Shown: piece after piece, positions 1 to 9,437 of the stretch
Layout: every line of letters starts with the position of its first letter
How positions within the stretch are numbered: position 1 is the stretch's first letter
Source of the DNA: Niallia alba
GTDB taxonomy: Bacteria > Bacillota > Bacilli > Bacillales > Cytobacillaceae
DNA length: 64,000 nucleotides
NCBI RefSeq assembly: GCF_012933555.1
Contig: NZ_JABBPK010000001.1
Location: 1,466,001 to 1,530,000 of the forward strand
Reading direction: 5' to 3'
Translations under genes and position numbers: made by a program
The notes under the pieces: model-generated
What the model saw: the letters and a program-made list of their open reading frames with translations, nothing else
The model's database searches: none
Told to the model about the DNA's origin: nothing

Positions 1-985
1 TCCATTCAAAATGACAGAGTGGAATCATAGTGAATCGATCCTTCTAGAAAAGAATGAAGACTATTGGGATGCTGACACAGTTAAATTAGAGACAGTAGAA
101 ATGTCAATGGTGGAAGAGCCAACAACCGAACTAAGTATGTTTGATAACGATGAGTTAGATTGGGCTGGCTTACCATTTGGAGCATTACCTACCGATTCCA
201 TTAAAGCATTGAAAGACAATGGGGACCTAAATGTGAAAGCAATCGCAGGTACTTATTGGTATAAATTTAATACAGAAGAAAAGCCATTTAACAATGAAAA
301 TATTCGCAAAGCATTAACATATGCGATTGATCGTAAAGCAATTGTTGAGCAAATTACACAAGGTGGACAAATTCCAGCTATGGCAGTTGTTCCTCCAACA
401 ATGTTCTCAGAAAACGAAAAAGGTTACTTTAAAGATAATGATATCGAAGCAGCAAAAGCCGCTCTTGAAAAAGGGTTGAAAGAAGAAGGCTATGCAAGTG
501 TAAAAGATTTACCAAAAATCACTTTATCTTACAATACAAGTGAAGCACATGCGAAGATTGCACAAGCAGTACAAGATATGTGGAAGAAGAATCTTGGAAT
601 CGACGTAGAATTAGATAACGAAGAATGGCAAGTATATTTAGAAAAAATTGATTCTGGTGACTATCAAATTGGACGTATGTCATGGTCTGGTGACTATAAT
701 GACGCATTTAATTTCCTAGAGCTTTACCGTGATGCAAACGGTGGAAATAACGACACTGGTTGGGAAAACCCAGAATACAAAGAACTTCTTATTGCTTCAC
801 AAAAAGAAACAGATGAGGCGAAGCGTAAACAGTTATTACAAGATGCAGAAGCTATTCTTATGAACGAACTTCCAATTGCGCCAGTTTATTTCTATACAAA
901 CACATGGGTGCAAAAAGAGAACCTGAAAGATGTAGTAATTTCAGGCTTAGGAGAAGCTCAGTTAAAATGGGCACATTTTGAATAA
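1..985 (+). CDS. oppA: Oligopeptide ABC transporter substrate-binding lipoprotein OppA (3' part)
   Basis: This is the C-terminal 327 or so residues of an extracellular solute-binding protein of family 5. The reading frame is open from the first bases of the window, so the gene starts upstream and its signal peptide and lipobox are not visible. The visible part has the family's typical run of GPFK..EWNH, a YWD segment, and the lobe with IRKALTYAIDRKAI, followed by a C-terminal PVYFYTNTWVQ segment. OppA captures extracellular oligopeptides and delivers them to OppBC. In Bacillus this transporter also imports signalling peptides for sporulation and competence. It is followed by oppB after a structured 198-base gap, which fits the usual excess of OppA over the rest of the operon. 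Confidence 0.93.
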   Translation, partial: PFKMTEWNHSESILLEKNEDYWDADTVKLETVEMSMVEEPTTELSMFDNDELDWAGLPFGALPTDSIKALKDNGDLNVKAIAGTYWYKFNTEEKPFNNENIRKALTYAIDRKAIVEQITQGGQIPAMAVVPPTMFSENEKGYFKDNDIEAAKAALEKGLKEEGYASVKDLPKITLSYNTSEAHAKIAQAVQDMWKKNLGIDVELDNEEWQVYLEKIDSGDYQIGRMSWSGDYNDAFNFLELYRDANGGNNDTGWENPEYKELLIASQKETDEAKRKQLLQDAEAILMNELPIAPVYFYTNTWVQKENLKDVVISGLGEAQLKWAHFE

Positions 986-1021
986 TTAAGGGAATGGCTT
1001 AATTATTCAATCATGTTTAAG

Positions 1022-1140
1022 AAAGGTGCGTACTTTCGGATAATCCGGACCTTTTTAGGATGTACAAGCCAAAGAGATAAAAGAGGCTGTCTTATTTAAC
1101 GAGTGATACTTCGTATTCTCGTTCCCTAAGGCATCCTCTT
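1022..1140 (+). terminator. Structured oppA-oppB intercistronic region, probable attenuating hairpins
   Basis: Soon after the oppA stop there is a dyad in which AAAGGT pairs with ACCTTTTT and encloses a CGGAT/ATCCG core, ending in a short T-run. A second nested structure follows: AAGAGG pairs with CCTCTT and AACGAG pairs with CTCGTT. Partial termination or 3'-end protection here would leave more oppA than oppBCDF message. The structures are read by eye and were not folded. Confidence 0.5.
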
Positions 1141-1183
1141 GCTTTCTATTCGCATTGTTTTAGAAAAAAATGGAGGTAAAACC

Positions 1184-2119
1184 ATGATTAAGTACTTGAC
1201 AAAACGTTTGCTGTTTATGGCAATATCCTTATGGTTAATCATTACAGCAACGTTTTTCTTCATGAGAATGGCACCGGGTAACCCATTTACATCGGAAAAG
1301 AAAATGCCACCTGCAATCGAAGCAAATTTAAATGCCCATTATGGTCTTGATCAGCCTTGGTATGTTCAATATGGAGAATATTTGCTACGTGTAGTTCAAT
1401 GGGATTTTGGTCCATCTTTTAAATATAAGAGCCAAACTGTTAATCAATTAATTAATGAAGGGTTTCCCGTTTCATTAGTATTGGGATTAGAAGCAATATT
1501 CATTGCTTTAGCAATTGGTGTTACCTTAGGAGTAATCGCGGCATTAAGACATAATAAATGGCAAGATTACTTAGCGATGATTGTTGCTGTATTAGGAATT
1601 TCGGTTCCATCTTTTATAATGGCCGCTTTTTTACAATATATTTTTGCAATGAAACTAGGCATTTTCCCTGTAGCTAGATGGGGGACTTTTATGCAAAGTG
1701 TTCTACCAGCAGTGGCTCTAGCAGCAGGTCCTACAGCTTTTATTGCCCGTTTAACTAGATCTTCTATGTTAGAAGTATTAAGCAATGACTATATTAAAAC
1801 AGCAAAAGCAAAAGGGATTAGCGGTTTTAATATTACAGTGAAGCATGCCATCCGTAATGCGATCCTTCCAGTTGTTTCTTACATGGGTCCATTATCTGCG
1901 GGAATTGTTACAGGTAGTTTTGTAATAGAGAAAATCTTCGGGATTCCTGGTCTTGGATCACAGTTCGTAAAAAGCATAAACAACCGTGATTATACAGCGA
2001 TTATGGGAGTAACTGTTTTTTATAGTATTATCCTGTTAGTATCTGTTCTTCTTGTCGACTTGTTGTACGGATTAATAGATCCTCGAATAAAACTATCGAG
2101 CGGGAAGAAAGGAGCGTAA
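1184..2119 (+). CDS. oppB: Oligopeptide ABC transporter permease OppB
   Basis: This is one of the two membrane permeases of the oligopeptide importer. The start chosen is the ATG behind a GGAGG ribosome site, giving [11 protein letters not shown] and 311 residues, the usual family length; an in-frame start 45 bases upstream lacks a ribosome site. There is an N-terminal membrane segment at about residues 10-30. The binding-protein-dependent permease region holds the EAA-type loop that contacts the ATPases (around [21 protein letters not shown]), and the C-terminal part is rich in membrane helices. Only 2 bases separate it from oppC, so the two are translated together. Membrane location is inferred from hydrophobicity. 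Confidence 0.95.
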   Translation: MIKYLTKRLLFMAISLWLIITATFFFMRMAPGNPFTSEKKMPPAIEANLNAHYGLDQPWYVQYGEYLLRVVQWDFGPSFKYKSQTVNQLINEGFPVSLVLGLEAIFIALAIGVTLGVIAALRHNKWQDYLAMIVAVLGISVPSFIMAAFLQYIFAMKLGIFPVARWGTFMQSVLPAVALAAGPTAFIARLTRSSMLEVLSNDYIKTAKAKGISGFNITVKHAIRNAILPVVSYMGPLSAGIVTGSFVIEKIFGIPGLGSQFVKSINNRDYTAIMGVTVFYSIILLVSVLLVDLLYGLIDPRIKLSSGKKGA

Positions 2120-2121
2120 AG

Positions 2122-3039
2122 ATGCAAGAAATTTCGAAAGATAAATTTGAAATAGTAGGCAATAGCAGCATAGAATCAGAAAAAATTTCAAAAGCAAGTC
2201 TATCGTTCTGGAAAGATGTATTTACTCGTTTCAAAAAAAATAAGCTTGCCGTATTTGGACTTGTCCTATTAATTCTTTTAATCGCTATGGCTTTTGTTGG
2301 GCCATTATTAACTCCATATAATTATTATGAAAATGATTTAACAAAAACGAATCAGCCCCCAAGTGCAGAACACTATTTTGGAACAGATGAACTTGGTCGA
2401 GATATGTTCGAACGTATCTGGTATGGCGCAAAAATCTCGCTGTTTATTGGGATAGCGGCAGCCTTTATTGACCTAGTAATTGGTGTAATCTGGGGAGGGA
2501 TTGCAGGCTATAAAGGTGGAAAGACAGATGAAGTAATGATGCGTATAGCTGACGTATTATATGGAATTCCTTACCTTTTACTTGTTATCCTTCTAATGGT
2601 TGTTCTTGGTCAAGGAATTTGGACAATGATTTTAGCAATGAGTATTACTGGCTGGATCAATATGGCTCGAATGGTTCGTGGACAAGTATTATCATTAAAG
2701 AGCCAAGAGTATATTCTGGCTTCTAGAACATTAGGAGCAAGTGTTTCAAGAATTATGGGCAAGCATTTAATTCCTAATGCAATGGGACCAATTCTTGTAA
2801 CTTTAACACTTACTGTTCCAAATGCTATTTTCACAGAAGCATTTTTAAGTTATCTTGGTTTAGGTTTAACTCCTCCATTAGCGAGTTGGGGAACGATGGC
2901 TAATGATGGAATTGGTGCAATGCAATATTATCCATGGCGCTTATTTTTCCCTGCAATCTTTATTTGTTTAACAATCTTTGCATTTAATGTTATTGGCGAC
3001 GGAATTCGAGATGCGCTTGATCCAAGACTACGTAAGTAA
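2122..3039 (+). CDS. oppC: Oligopeptide ABC transporter permease OppC
   Basis: This is the second permease of the importer, 305 residues. It begins with a cytoplasmic stretch of about 40 residues, then a membrane helix (VFGLVLLILLIAMAFVG) and the typical OppC_N sequence leading to HYFGTDELGRDMFERIWYGA. The EAA loop is seen as ASRTLGASVSRIMGKHLIPNA, and the C-terminus ends in the family signature GDGIRDALDPRLR. It pairs with OppB to form the translocation pore and is energised by OppD and OppF just downstream, with 12 bases to oppD. Confidence 0.95.
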   Translation: MQEISKDKFEIVGNSSIESEKISKASLSFWKDVFTRFKKNKLAVFGLVLLILLIAMAFVGPLLTPYNYYENDLTKTNQPPSAEHYFGTDELGRDMFERIWYGAKISLFIGIAAAFIDLVIGVIWGGIAGYKGGKTDEVMMRIADVLYGIPYLLLVILLMVVLGQGIWTMILAMSITGWINMARMVRGQVLSLKSQEYILASRTLGASVSRIMGKHLIPNAMGPILVTLTLTVPNAIFTEAFLSYLGLGLTPPLASWGTMANDGIGAMQYYPWRLFFPAIFICLTIFAFNVIGDGIRDALDPRLRK

Positions 3040-3051
3040 GGAGTGAGATAA

Positions 3052-4119
3052 ATGGAAAAATTATTAGAAGTAAAGGATTTACAAGTCTCATTCCATACGT
3101 ATGGAGGAGAAGTGCAGGCGGTTCGCGGAGTATCCTTTGATTTATATAAAGGAGAAACATTAGCAATTGTTGGTGAATCTGGTTCGGGTAAGAGTGTTAC
3201 TTCACAAACATTAATGAAATTAATTCCTATGCCTCCTGGTCATATTAAAGGTGGACAAATTTTATTTAATGGGGAAGATATTGTTCAAAAAACAGATAAA
3301 GAGATGGAAAGCATCCGCGGAAAAGAAATGAGTATGATTTTCCAAGATCCAATGACATCTTTGAATCCGACAATGCGTATTGGAACGCAAATTATGGAAG
3401 TACTGATTAAACATCAGCAAATGAACAAAGATAAAGCAAAAAAGAAAGCAATTGAACTTTTAAGTTTAGTTGGAATCCCAAAACCAGAGAAAAGAGTAGA
3501 TCAATATCCACACGAATTTTCTGGTGGAATGAGGCAGCGTGCGATGATTGCCATAGCGTTAGCAGCCAATCCACATCTGTTAATTGCAGATGAACCAACA
3601 ACAGCATTAGACGTTACGATTCAAGCGCAAATTTTAGATTTAATGAAAGATTTGCAAGAGAAAATGGATACAAGCATTATCTTTATTACCCATGATTTAG
3701 GGGTTGTGGCAAATGTTGCGGATCGAGTTGCTGTTATGTATGCAGGACAAATCGTTGAAATGGGTACGGTGGATGAAATTTTCTACGATCCAAGACATCC
3801 ATATACATGGGGACTCCTTGCATCCATGCCAAGTTTAGATAATGATAATGAAGATGAGCTTGCAGCTATTCCTGGAACACCGCCAGATTTAACAAATCCT
3901 CCAATTGGGGATGCGTTCGCTGCTCGAAATCCATATGCGCTAGCAATTGATTTTGAACAAGAGCCGCCAGTATATCAAGTGTCTGAGACACATTTTGTAA
4001 AGTCGTGGCTATTGCATCCAGATGCGCCAGCGGTAGAACCACCTGCTTCTGTTAAAGAAAGAATAAGAAAGCTACCCTCTAACTTTGAAACACCAGTATT
4101 AGTAAAGGGGGATAAATAA
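3052..4119 (+). CDS. oppD: Oligopeptide ABC transporter ATP-binding protein OppD
   Basis: This is one of two ATPases that drive peptide import. The order of motifs is normal: Walker A GESGSGKS near residue 42, Q-loop in [15 protein letters not shown] signature FSGGMRQR, Walker B LLIADEPT and the switch His in THDLG. The C-terminal oligopeptide/dipeptide extension after about residue 235 includes [12 protein letters not shown]. The 355-residue length matches the family. One base separates the stop from the oppF start, so translation is coupled. Confidence 0.95.
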   Translation: MEKLLEVKDLQVSFHTYGGEVQAVRGVSFDLYKGETLAIVGESGSGKSVTSQTLMKLIPMPPGHIKGGQILFNGEDIVQKTDKEMESIRGKEMSMIFQDPMTSLNPTMRIGTQIMEVLIKHQQMNKDKAKKKAIELLSLVGIPKPEKRVDQYPHEFSGGMRQRAMIAIALAANPHLLIADEPTTALDVTIQAQILDLMKDLQEKMDTSIIFITHDLGVVANVADRVAVMYAGQIVEMGTVDEIFYDPRHPYTWGLLASMPSLDNDNEDELAAIPGTPPDLTNPPIGDAFAARNPYALAIDFEQEPPVYQVSETHFVKSWLLHPDAPAVEPPASVKERIRKLPSNFETPVLVKGDK

Positions 4120-4120
4120 G

Positions 4121-5059
4121 ATGGCTGAAAAGTTATTAGAAATAAAAAATCTTAAGCAGTATTTTAATGTCGGTACTCCTAATGTCGTGAAAGCAGTAGA
4201 TGATGTTACCTTTGATATTTACAAAGGAGAAACACTAGGCTTAGTTGGGGAATCAGGTTGTGGGAAATCAACAACTGGAAGAACCATTATTCGCCTGTAT
4301 GATGCAACAGGTGGTCAGGTACTATTTAACGGAGAAGACGTACATGGAAGAAAATCAAGAACGGACTTAAAGAAGTTTAATCGCAAAATGCAAATGATTT
4401 TTCAAGATCCCTATGCATCTTTAAATCCGAGAATGACCGTTGCTGATATTATTGCAGAAGGTATTGACATACACGGTTTAGCGAAAAACAAAAAAGAAAG
4501 AATGGAAAAAGTATACGAACTGCTTCATACAGTTGGTTTAAATAAAGAGCATGCTAATCGTTATCCTCATGAGTTCTCTGGTGGTCAGAGACAAAGAATT
4601 GGAATTGCGCGTGCTCTAGCAGTAGATCCAGACTTTATCATTGCTGATGAACCGATTTCCGCATTAGATGTTTCGATTCAAGCACAAGTTGTTAACTTAA
4701 TGAAGAAACTTCAAAAAGAAAAAGGTTTAACTTACTTATTCATTGCCCATGATTTATCAATGGTTAAGTATATAAGTGACCGTATTGGTGTGATGTATTT
4801 TGGGAAATTAGTTGAATTAGCGCCTGCAGATGAATTGTATAACAACCCAATGCATCCATATACACAGTCCTTATTATCAGCAATTCCTCTGCCAGATCCA
4901 GAAACAGAGCGTACAAGAAAAAGAACAGTCTATGATCCGACCGTCCATCAATATGAAGAGGGCGAAGAACTTAAAATGCGAGAAATTAAGCCAGGACATT
5001 TTGTTTATTGCTCTGAAAGTGAATGTAAAAAATATAAAATGCAATTGGAGAATAAATAA
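4121..5059 (+). CDS. oppF: Oligopeptide ABC transporter ATP-binding protein OppF
   Basis: This is the second ATPase, 312 residues. It has Walker A GESGCGKST, Q-loop IFQDPYASLNPRMT, signature FSGGQRQRIGIARAL, Walker B IIADEPISALD and H-loop AHDLS. The C-terminal region has HPYTQSLLSAIPLPDP and a late Cys pair in YCSESECKKYK. OppF of this family often carries C-terminal cysteines, and in some homologues they bind an iron-sulfur cluster; whether these do is unknown. It is the last gene of the operon and is followed by a strong terminator. Confidence 0.95.
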   Translation: MAEKLLEIKNLKQYFNVGTPNVVKAVDDVTFDIYKGETLGLVGESGCGKSTTGRTIIRLYDATGGQVLFNGEDVHGRKSRTDLKKFNRKMQMIFQDPYASLNPRMTVADIIAEGIDIHGLAKNKKERMEKVYELLHTVGLNKEHANRYPHEFSGGQRQRIGIARALAVDPDFIIADEPISALDVSIQAQVVNLMKKLQKEKGLTYLFIAHDLSMVKYISDRIGVMYFGKLVELAPADELYNNPMHPYTQSLLSAIPLPDPETERTRKRTVYDPTVHQYEEGEELKMREIKPGHFVYCSESECKKYKMQLENK

Positions 5060-5064
5060 TTCTC

Positions 5065-5106
5065 AAAGTCGACAATCTCAGCGGAAAGGAGGTTGTCGAC
5101 TTTTTT
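5065..5106 (+). terminator. Rho-independent terminator of the opp operon
   Basis: AAAGTCGACAA pairs exactly with TTGTCGACTTT and is followed by six T residues. Confidence 0.9.
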
Positions 5107-5261
5107 GTTTTGGAGCCTTGTTATTGGCAATTCTATCTTTGTGCAGTTCGAAAATAACTAAATTAGCTTAAGGTTGTTTGTGTTTGTTACAATAAAAGGT
5201 ATACATAATATATACAACGTTAGTAGATAATTGATACTGTACATAGATGGGAGTTTTCACT

Positions 5262-6470
5262 ATGAATAAAAAGTTTTTATCCTTTGGATTAAGTTTCTAT
5301 TTATTGGTTCCACATATTGCATTTGCGAAAGAGGAGAAGGTAATTCCAAAACAGCCAACAAAACAAATGGAGATTATGGTTAAACAATGGCCAGATTCTT
5401 TACCGAGAATGAAAAACAATTCCTTCCAATTTACATACCCTGATGCTGTAAGAGGGATTTATGTAAATGCAAATTCAATTGGAGGGAATAAATGGAATCA
5501 ATTAATTGATTTAATAAAAACGACCGATTTAAATGCAATGGTAATTGATTATAAAGAAGATCATGGTAATTTGACCTTTATGCCGGAAGAAAGCTCATCA
5601 TATCGGAAAATTGGTAGTAATTCTATCAAAAATATGACGGCTCTATTAGGGCAGCTTGAAAAAGAGAAAATTTATCCGATTGCGCGAATTGTTGTTTTCA
5701 AGGATTCCGTTTTAGCTAAAGAAAAACCAGAATGGTCATTTGTGGAGGGAGAAAAGGTTTGGACCAATGGAAGAGGAGAAGCATTTGTTAACCCTTTTGA
5801 AGAAAAGGTTTGGGATTATAATGTCAATCTTGCTATTGAAGCGGCTAAAATGGGTTTCCAGGAAATCCAATTCGATTACGTTCGTTTTCCAGAAGGCTTT
5901 GAAAATAAGGGAGATAAATTAACCTATACAAAAGGTGATTATGAGAATTTAAATAAAAGTGAAGGGCAGAAACGGGTAGAAGCGGTAACAGATTTTGTTC
6001 AGTATGCCAAAGAAAAGCTAGAACCCTATAACGTGAAGGTTTCTGTGGATATATTTGGATATACAGCAACTTTAGAAGAAGCACCAGGAATCGGTCAAAA
6101 TTTCTCTAAAATAAGTAATCATGTTGATGTCATTTCTTCGATGATCTATCCAAGTCATTGGACCGCGTATTTTGGAATTGAAAAACCAGATTTGCATCCT
6201 TATGAACTTGTGAGTGAGTATACGAAAATGGAAAAGAAAAAGTTGAATGAATTAAAGAACCCGCCTATTTCAAGACCATGGCTTCAAGATTTTACGGCTG
6301 CATGGCTTGGAAAAGATAATTATCAAGTATACGGAAAAGAAGAGGTTCAAAAACAGATTGAAGCATTAAATGATCAAGGAGTTAACGAGTTTTTACTATG
6401 GAATGCAGGGAATAATTATACGAAGAATGTAGATTACACACCGAAAAATGAAGAGAAAAAAGGAGATTAA
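5262..6470 (+). CDS. Secreted DUF4015-type putative glycoside hydrolase
   Basis: This is a secreted protein of 402 residues. The start is the ATG eight bases after GGGAG; it gives a clear signal peptide, with MNKK, a hydrophobic core, then HIAFAKEEK and likely cleavage after AFA. An in-frame ATG 15 bases upstream has no ribosome site. The body from about residue 60 matches the DUF4015 type of TIM-barrel protein, with VRGIYVNA, VIDYKEDHGNL, and the barrel strand FQEIQFDYVRFPEG, whose acidic residues are candidates for catalysis. The C-terminal LLWNAGNNYT is also typical. Members are grouped with glycoside hydrolases by fold, but the substrate is not established; a cell-wall or exopolysaccharide role is inference. 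It sits 3 bases before yjbC. Confidence 0.8.
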   Translation: MNKKFLSFGLSFYLLVPHIAFAKEEKVIPKQPTKQMEIMVKQWPDSLPRMKNNSFQFTYPDAVRGIYVNANSIGGNKWNQLIDLIKTTDLNAMVIDYKEDHGNLTFMPEESSSYRKIGSNSIKNMTALLGQLEKEKIYPIARIVVFKDSVLAKEKPEWSFVEGEKVWTNGRGEAFVNPFEEKVWDYNVNLAIEAAKMGFQEIQFDYVRFPEGFENKGDKLTYTKGDYENLNKSEGQKRVEAVTDFVQYAKEKLEPYNVKVSVDIFGYTATLEEAPGIGQNFSKISNHVDVISSMIYPSHWTAYFGIEKPDLHPYELVSEYTKMEKKKLNELKNPPISRPWLQDFTAAWLGKDNYQVYGKEEVQKQIEALNDQGVNEFLLWNAGNNYTKNVDYTPKNEEKKGD

Positions 6471-6473
6471 GGC

Positions 6474-7049
6474 ATGCATTGGTATGATAAGTTAAATCAG
6501 TATTTTCCCGTAGAAGAAATGAAATCACAAGAACATATGGAAGCCTTGTTAAAGGATTTTCCGGAATATTATCATAAAGATGAAGGGAAATACCATGTAT
6601 TAATGTATGTGGAAGCAGAGGATTTTATCTTTGTTGATTATTTATTTGTTTCCAATGAAGCCAGAGGTCAGGGGCTTGGGCATCAATTAGTGGAGAAGTT
6701 AAAAGAAAAGGATAAACCAATTATATTAGAAGTGGAACCAATAAATTACAAGGATAGTGATACGAAAAAAAGGCTTAAGTTTTACCAAAGAGAAGGGTTT
6801 AAACATGCAACATCCATTGGGTATAGAAGGTTATCCCTAGCCACAAGGGAAGTAAATGCAATGGAGATACTTTATTGGGCACCTAATAATGAAAACGAAG
6901 ATGTCGTTTATCAAGCATTGGTAAAAACCTATAATAAAATTCATACGTATAATGATATCCATTTTTACGGGGAAGCTTATGAACCAGTCGATAAAGTCGT
7001 TCAATTTAATAATGGCCAAGAACAGAAAAATATACTTGATGATATTTGA
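6474..7049 (+). CDS. yjbC: GNAT-type acetyltransferase YjbC
   Basis: This is a 191-residue protein with an N-terminal GNAT acetyltransferase domain. The acetyl-CoA loop is seen as ARGQGLGHQLVEKL near residue 65, followed by LEVEP and the FYQREGFKH strand. The C-terminal third carries a YqaP-like extension of unknown role. The AAGGAG site and the 3-base gap suggest cotranscription with the DUF4015 gene. In B. subtilis yjbC directly precedes and is partly cotranscribed with spxA, and the same order is kept here. The acetylated substrate is unknown. Confidence 0.85.
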   Translation: MHWYDKLNQYFPVEEMKSQEHMEALLKDFPEYYHKDEGKYHVLMYVEAEDFIFVDYLFVSNEARGQGLGHQLVEKLKEKDKPIILEVEPINYKDSDTKKRLKFYQREGFKHATSIGYRRLSLATREVNAMEILYWAPNNENEDVVYQALVKTYNKIHTYNDIHFYGEAYEPVDKVVQFNNGQEQKNILDDI

Positions 7050-7545
7050 TTTTATGAATAAGCATAAATGAGAAGCTAATAGTGGAAACATTCATTTTCA
7101 TTAAAATATCTTTAATTGAGAATAGAAATAGGTTTAAAAGAAATGAATGATGGGTAATTAATCAGAAAGTATATATTTTAGAACAAATATTTTAACAGAT
7201 ACGATAAATTTTTGAAACTTTTTTTGTTTTCAAACGTCTATAATGATAAGCAAGAAAATAAGCGAGAAATTCGGTTTAATTTAACGAGTTTTTCTTACAT
7301 AAAGGAGGAGAATAACAACAAATAACGTAAGATTAATAGCTAATATACAGAAATTAATTATACTTGTGGATAAATTTTTTAAAACATATACCATAAAGCA
7401 AACAATTAGTGTATAATAATTAATATAAATTACTTGATTGAATTAATTATAATTTAAGAATTTCCAAGCAAGAACTCAAGTTTTTTATAATTATAACGAA
7501 TGTAGTTAATTACATGTCTAAATAAAGGGAGCGTGAATTTGTAAA
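7050..7545 (+). promoter_or_regulatory. yjbC-spxA intergenic region with -10 like sequences
   Basis: This AT-rich gap of almost 500 bases has no supportable gene. TATAAT hexamers occur at 7239-7244 and 7412-7417, each with a poor -35, so they are only candidates for spxA promoters; B. subtilis spxA is known to have several promoters in this region. An AAAGGAGG sequence at 7301-7308 is not followed by an ATG, GTG or TTG at usable distance. Confidence 0.35.
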
Positions 7546-7941
7546 ATGGTAACATTATACACTTCACCAAGTTGTACATCCTGCAGAAAAGCAAAAGCAT
7601 GGTTAGAGGAACATGAAATTGCTTATAAAGAAAGAAATATATTCTCTGAGCCACTTTCTATTGAGGAGATAAAAGAAATTCTTCGTATGACAGAAGATGG
7701 AACAGATGAGATTATTTCAACAAGAAGTAAAACTTTTCAAAAACTAAATGTGAATTTAGAAACAATGCCATTACAAGATTTATTTGGCATTATTCAAAAT
7801 AACCCAGGGCTATTAAGACGTCCGATTATCATTGATGAAAAAAGGCTGCAAGTAGGGTACAATGAAGATGAAATTCGCAGATTTTTACCAAGAAAAGTTC
7901 GTACTTTCCAATTACGAGAAGCACAACGATTAGTTAACTAA
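7546..7941 (+). CDS. spxA: Redox-sensing global regulator Spx
   Basis: Spx binds the C-terminal domain of the RNA polymerase alpha subunit and reprograms transcription under disulfide stress. The 131-residue length is standard. The redox switch CxxC is at Cys10 and Cys13 (SPSCTSCRK), and the conserved Arg of the RPII motif is at about residue 92 in LLRRPII. The ArsC-like thioredoxin fold is continuous. Spx is degraded by ClpXP with the adaptor SpxH, which is encoded further on in this window, so regulator and adaptor are in the same neighbourhood, as in B. subtilis. Confidence 0.97.
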   Translation: MVTLYTSPSCTSCRKAKAWLEEHEIAYKERNIFSEPLSIEEIKEILRMTEDGTDEIISTRSKTFQKLNVNLETMPLQDLFGIIQNNPGLLRRPIIIDEKRLQVGYNEDEIRRFLPRKVRTFQLREAQRLVN

Positions 7942-7960
7942 TATGAACGCAGTATAAAAG

Positions 7961-8020
7961 ATCTGACTTAATCGATACCAAATATATATTTGGTATCTTT
8001 CAGTCAGATTTTTCTTTTTT
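7961..8020 (+). terminator. Rho-independent terminator after spxA
   Basis: An outer stem ATCTGAC/GTCAGAT encloses an inner stem GATACCAAAT/ATTTGGTATC and is followed by T-rich sequence. Confidence 0.88.
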
Positions 8021-8458
8021 ATTCACGGGTAAACATTTAATTCCTTTTCTTTCCCCTTATGAATAGAAGAAACAGATTCTGATAAAAACTTTGGGGATTT
8101 GGTTAAAACTGTCACTGATTGCCTTTTCTTTTTAGTTTGAAATAATTTCTATGAGGTAATACTACTAAATATAACTAAACAGGAATATGGTATTAAAAAA
8201 GAATAAGTAGAAGTCAACTATCAACCATGAAAAAAATGGAGAATTGTGAATGTTTTTTGAATAGGCATATAATGGTTTTTTTCAAACCCAAGATGTTTTA
8301 ATTCCATTTATACTGCTTTTGTCATAAAATATAAAGTACAAGGTACAATACAAGGAAAAATTATATTTTATTTCAGAAAGTTTACTTGTAAGAAATAAAA
8401 CAAATCTGTATGGGGGTCTCTTGTCCCTTCCATCATAGTCTGAAGGGAGTGTTAGCGT
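8021..8458 (+). other. mecA upstream region without genes
   Basis: About 440 AT-rich bases hold no open frame that looks coding. Close to mecA, CCCTTC (8425-8430) can pair with GAAGGG (8442-8447), which contains the mecA ribosome site, so the site may be partly masked in the message. I see no clear riboswitch. Confidence 0.4.
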
Positions 8459-9121
8459 ATGGAAATTGAAAGAATTAATGATCATACAGTAAAGTTTTAT
8501 ATTTCGTATATTGATATAGAAGAACGTGGATTTAAACGTGAGGAGATTTGGTACAATCGGGAGCGCAGTGAGGAATTATTTTGGGAAATGATGGACGAAG
8601 TGCATCAAGAAGAGGACTTTATCTTTGATGGACCATTATGGATCCAAGTTCAAGCTCTAGAAAAAGGCTTGGAAATTCTTGTTACAAAAGCGCAGCTTTC
8701 TAAAGACGGACAGAAGTTTGAAATTTCCATTCCGGAGGATAAGCTAAAGGATTTACCTATTGATGAACGTTTTGAAGACTTAATGGATCAACACTTTACT
8801 ATAAAAGATGGTGAAGAGGAGTATGATGAGAGTCTTGAATTTCTTTTAACGTTTAATGATTTTGAGGACATCATTTCCTTATCCAAAATGCAAGGGCTAG
8901 AAGGAATGGATACAAAACTCTATAGCTACAATGGAAAATATTACTTATTTGTACAGTTCCTTGACGAGGAAATTCCAGAAGAGGAAGTAGAAAATGCATT
9001 AAGCATTTTACTGGAATATGCTCAAGAGGATTCCAAAATGACTATTCATGTTCTTGAAGAGTATGGAAAGGTTATTATGGAGAATGAAGTATTTATGGAG
9101 TTAAGAAAATACTTTAATTAA
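8459..9121 (+). CDS. mecA: Adaptor protein MecA
   Basis: MecA targets substrates such as ComK to the ClpC-ClpP protease and so restrains competence. The protein is 220 residues. The N-terminal substrate-binding domain (MEIERINDHTVKFYISYIDIE, split here by the standard fold) ends near residue 80. An acidic linker follows, then the C-terminal ClpC-binding domain with FEDIISLSKM and the LYSYNGKYYLFV strand pair. The start is the ATG behind AAGGGAG. Its place between spxA and coiA matches B. subtilis. Confidence 0.96.
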   Translation: MEIERINDHTVKFYISYIDIEERGFKREEIWYNRERSEELFWEMMDEVHQEEDFIFDGPLWIQVQALEKGLEILVTKAQLSKDGQKFEISIPEDKLKDLPIDERFEDLMDQHFTIKDGEEEYDESLEFLLTFNDFEDIISLSKMQGLEGMDTKLYSYNGKYYLFVQFLDEEIPEEEVENALSILLEYAQEDSKMTIHVLEEYGKVIMENEVFMELRKYFN

Positions 9122-9147
9122 TATAAGAAAAATTTGATGCTAAATAG

Positions 9148-9193
9148 AAACTCTGCAATGTGTGGTTAGTGCCTATCATTGTAGAGTTTTTTT
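9148..9193 (+). terminator. Rho-independent terminator after mecA
   Basis: AAACTCTGCAATG pairs with CATTGTAGAGTTT with one mismatch and is followed by a T-run. Confidence 0.88.
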
Positions 9194-9437
9194 GTGTACA
9201 GATAAGAGGGAAGCAGAAGAAGGATGTATAAATGCCAAGCTTGATGAATAGATATAGACACCTGTAGAAAATGTAATGATAGACCTAAATCACTTAAAGC
9301 ATGTCAGGTCTCACTCTACTTACAGAAAGAGCGGAGGAACGCTTTAGATGGGAGTATTTTAGTGGCATTGTGGGTAAATATAAGGGAATAATAAATGAGC
9401 TATACGAAGCTTATTGTAAGTAAATGGGAGAATGGCG

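Noticed and set aside
4830-5171. 113-codon frame overlapping the end of oppF
   Set aside because: It is an out-of-frame shadow of oppF that reads through the terminator.
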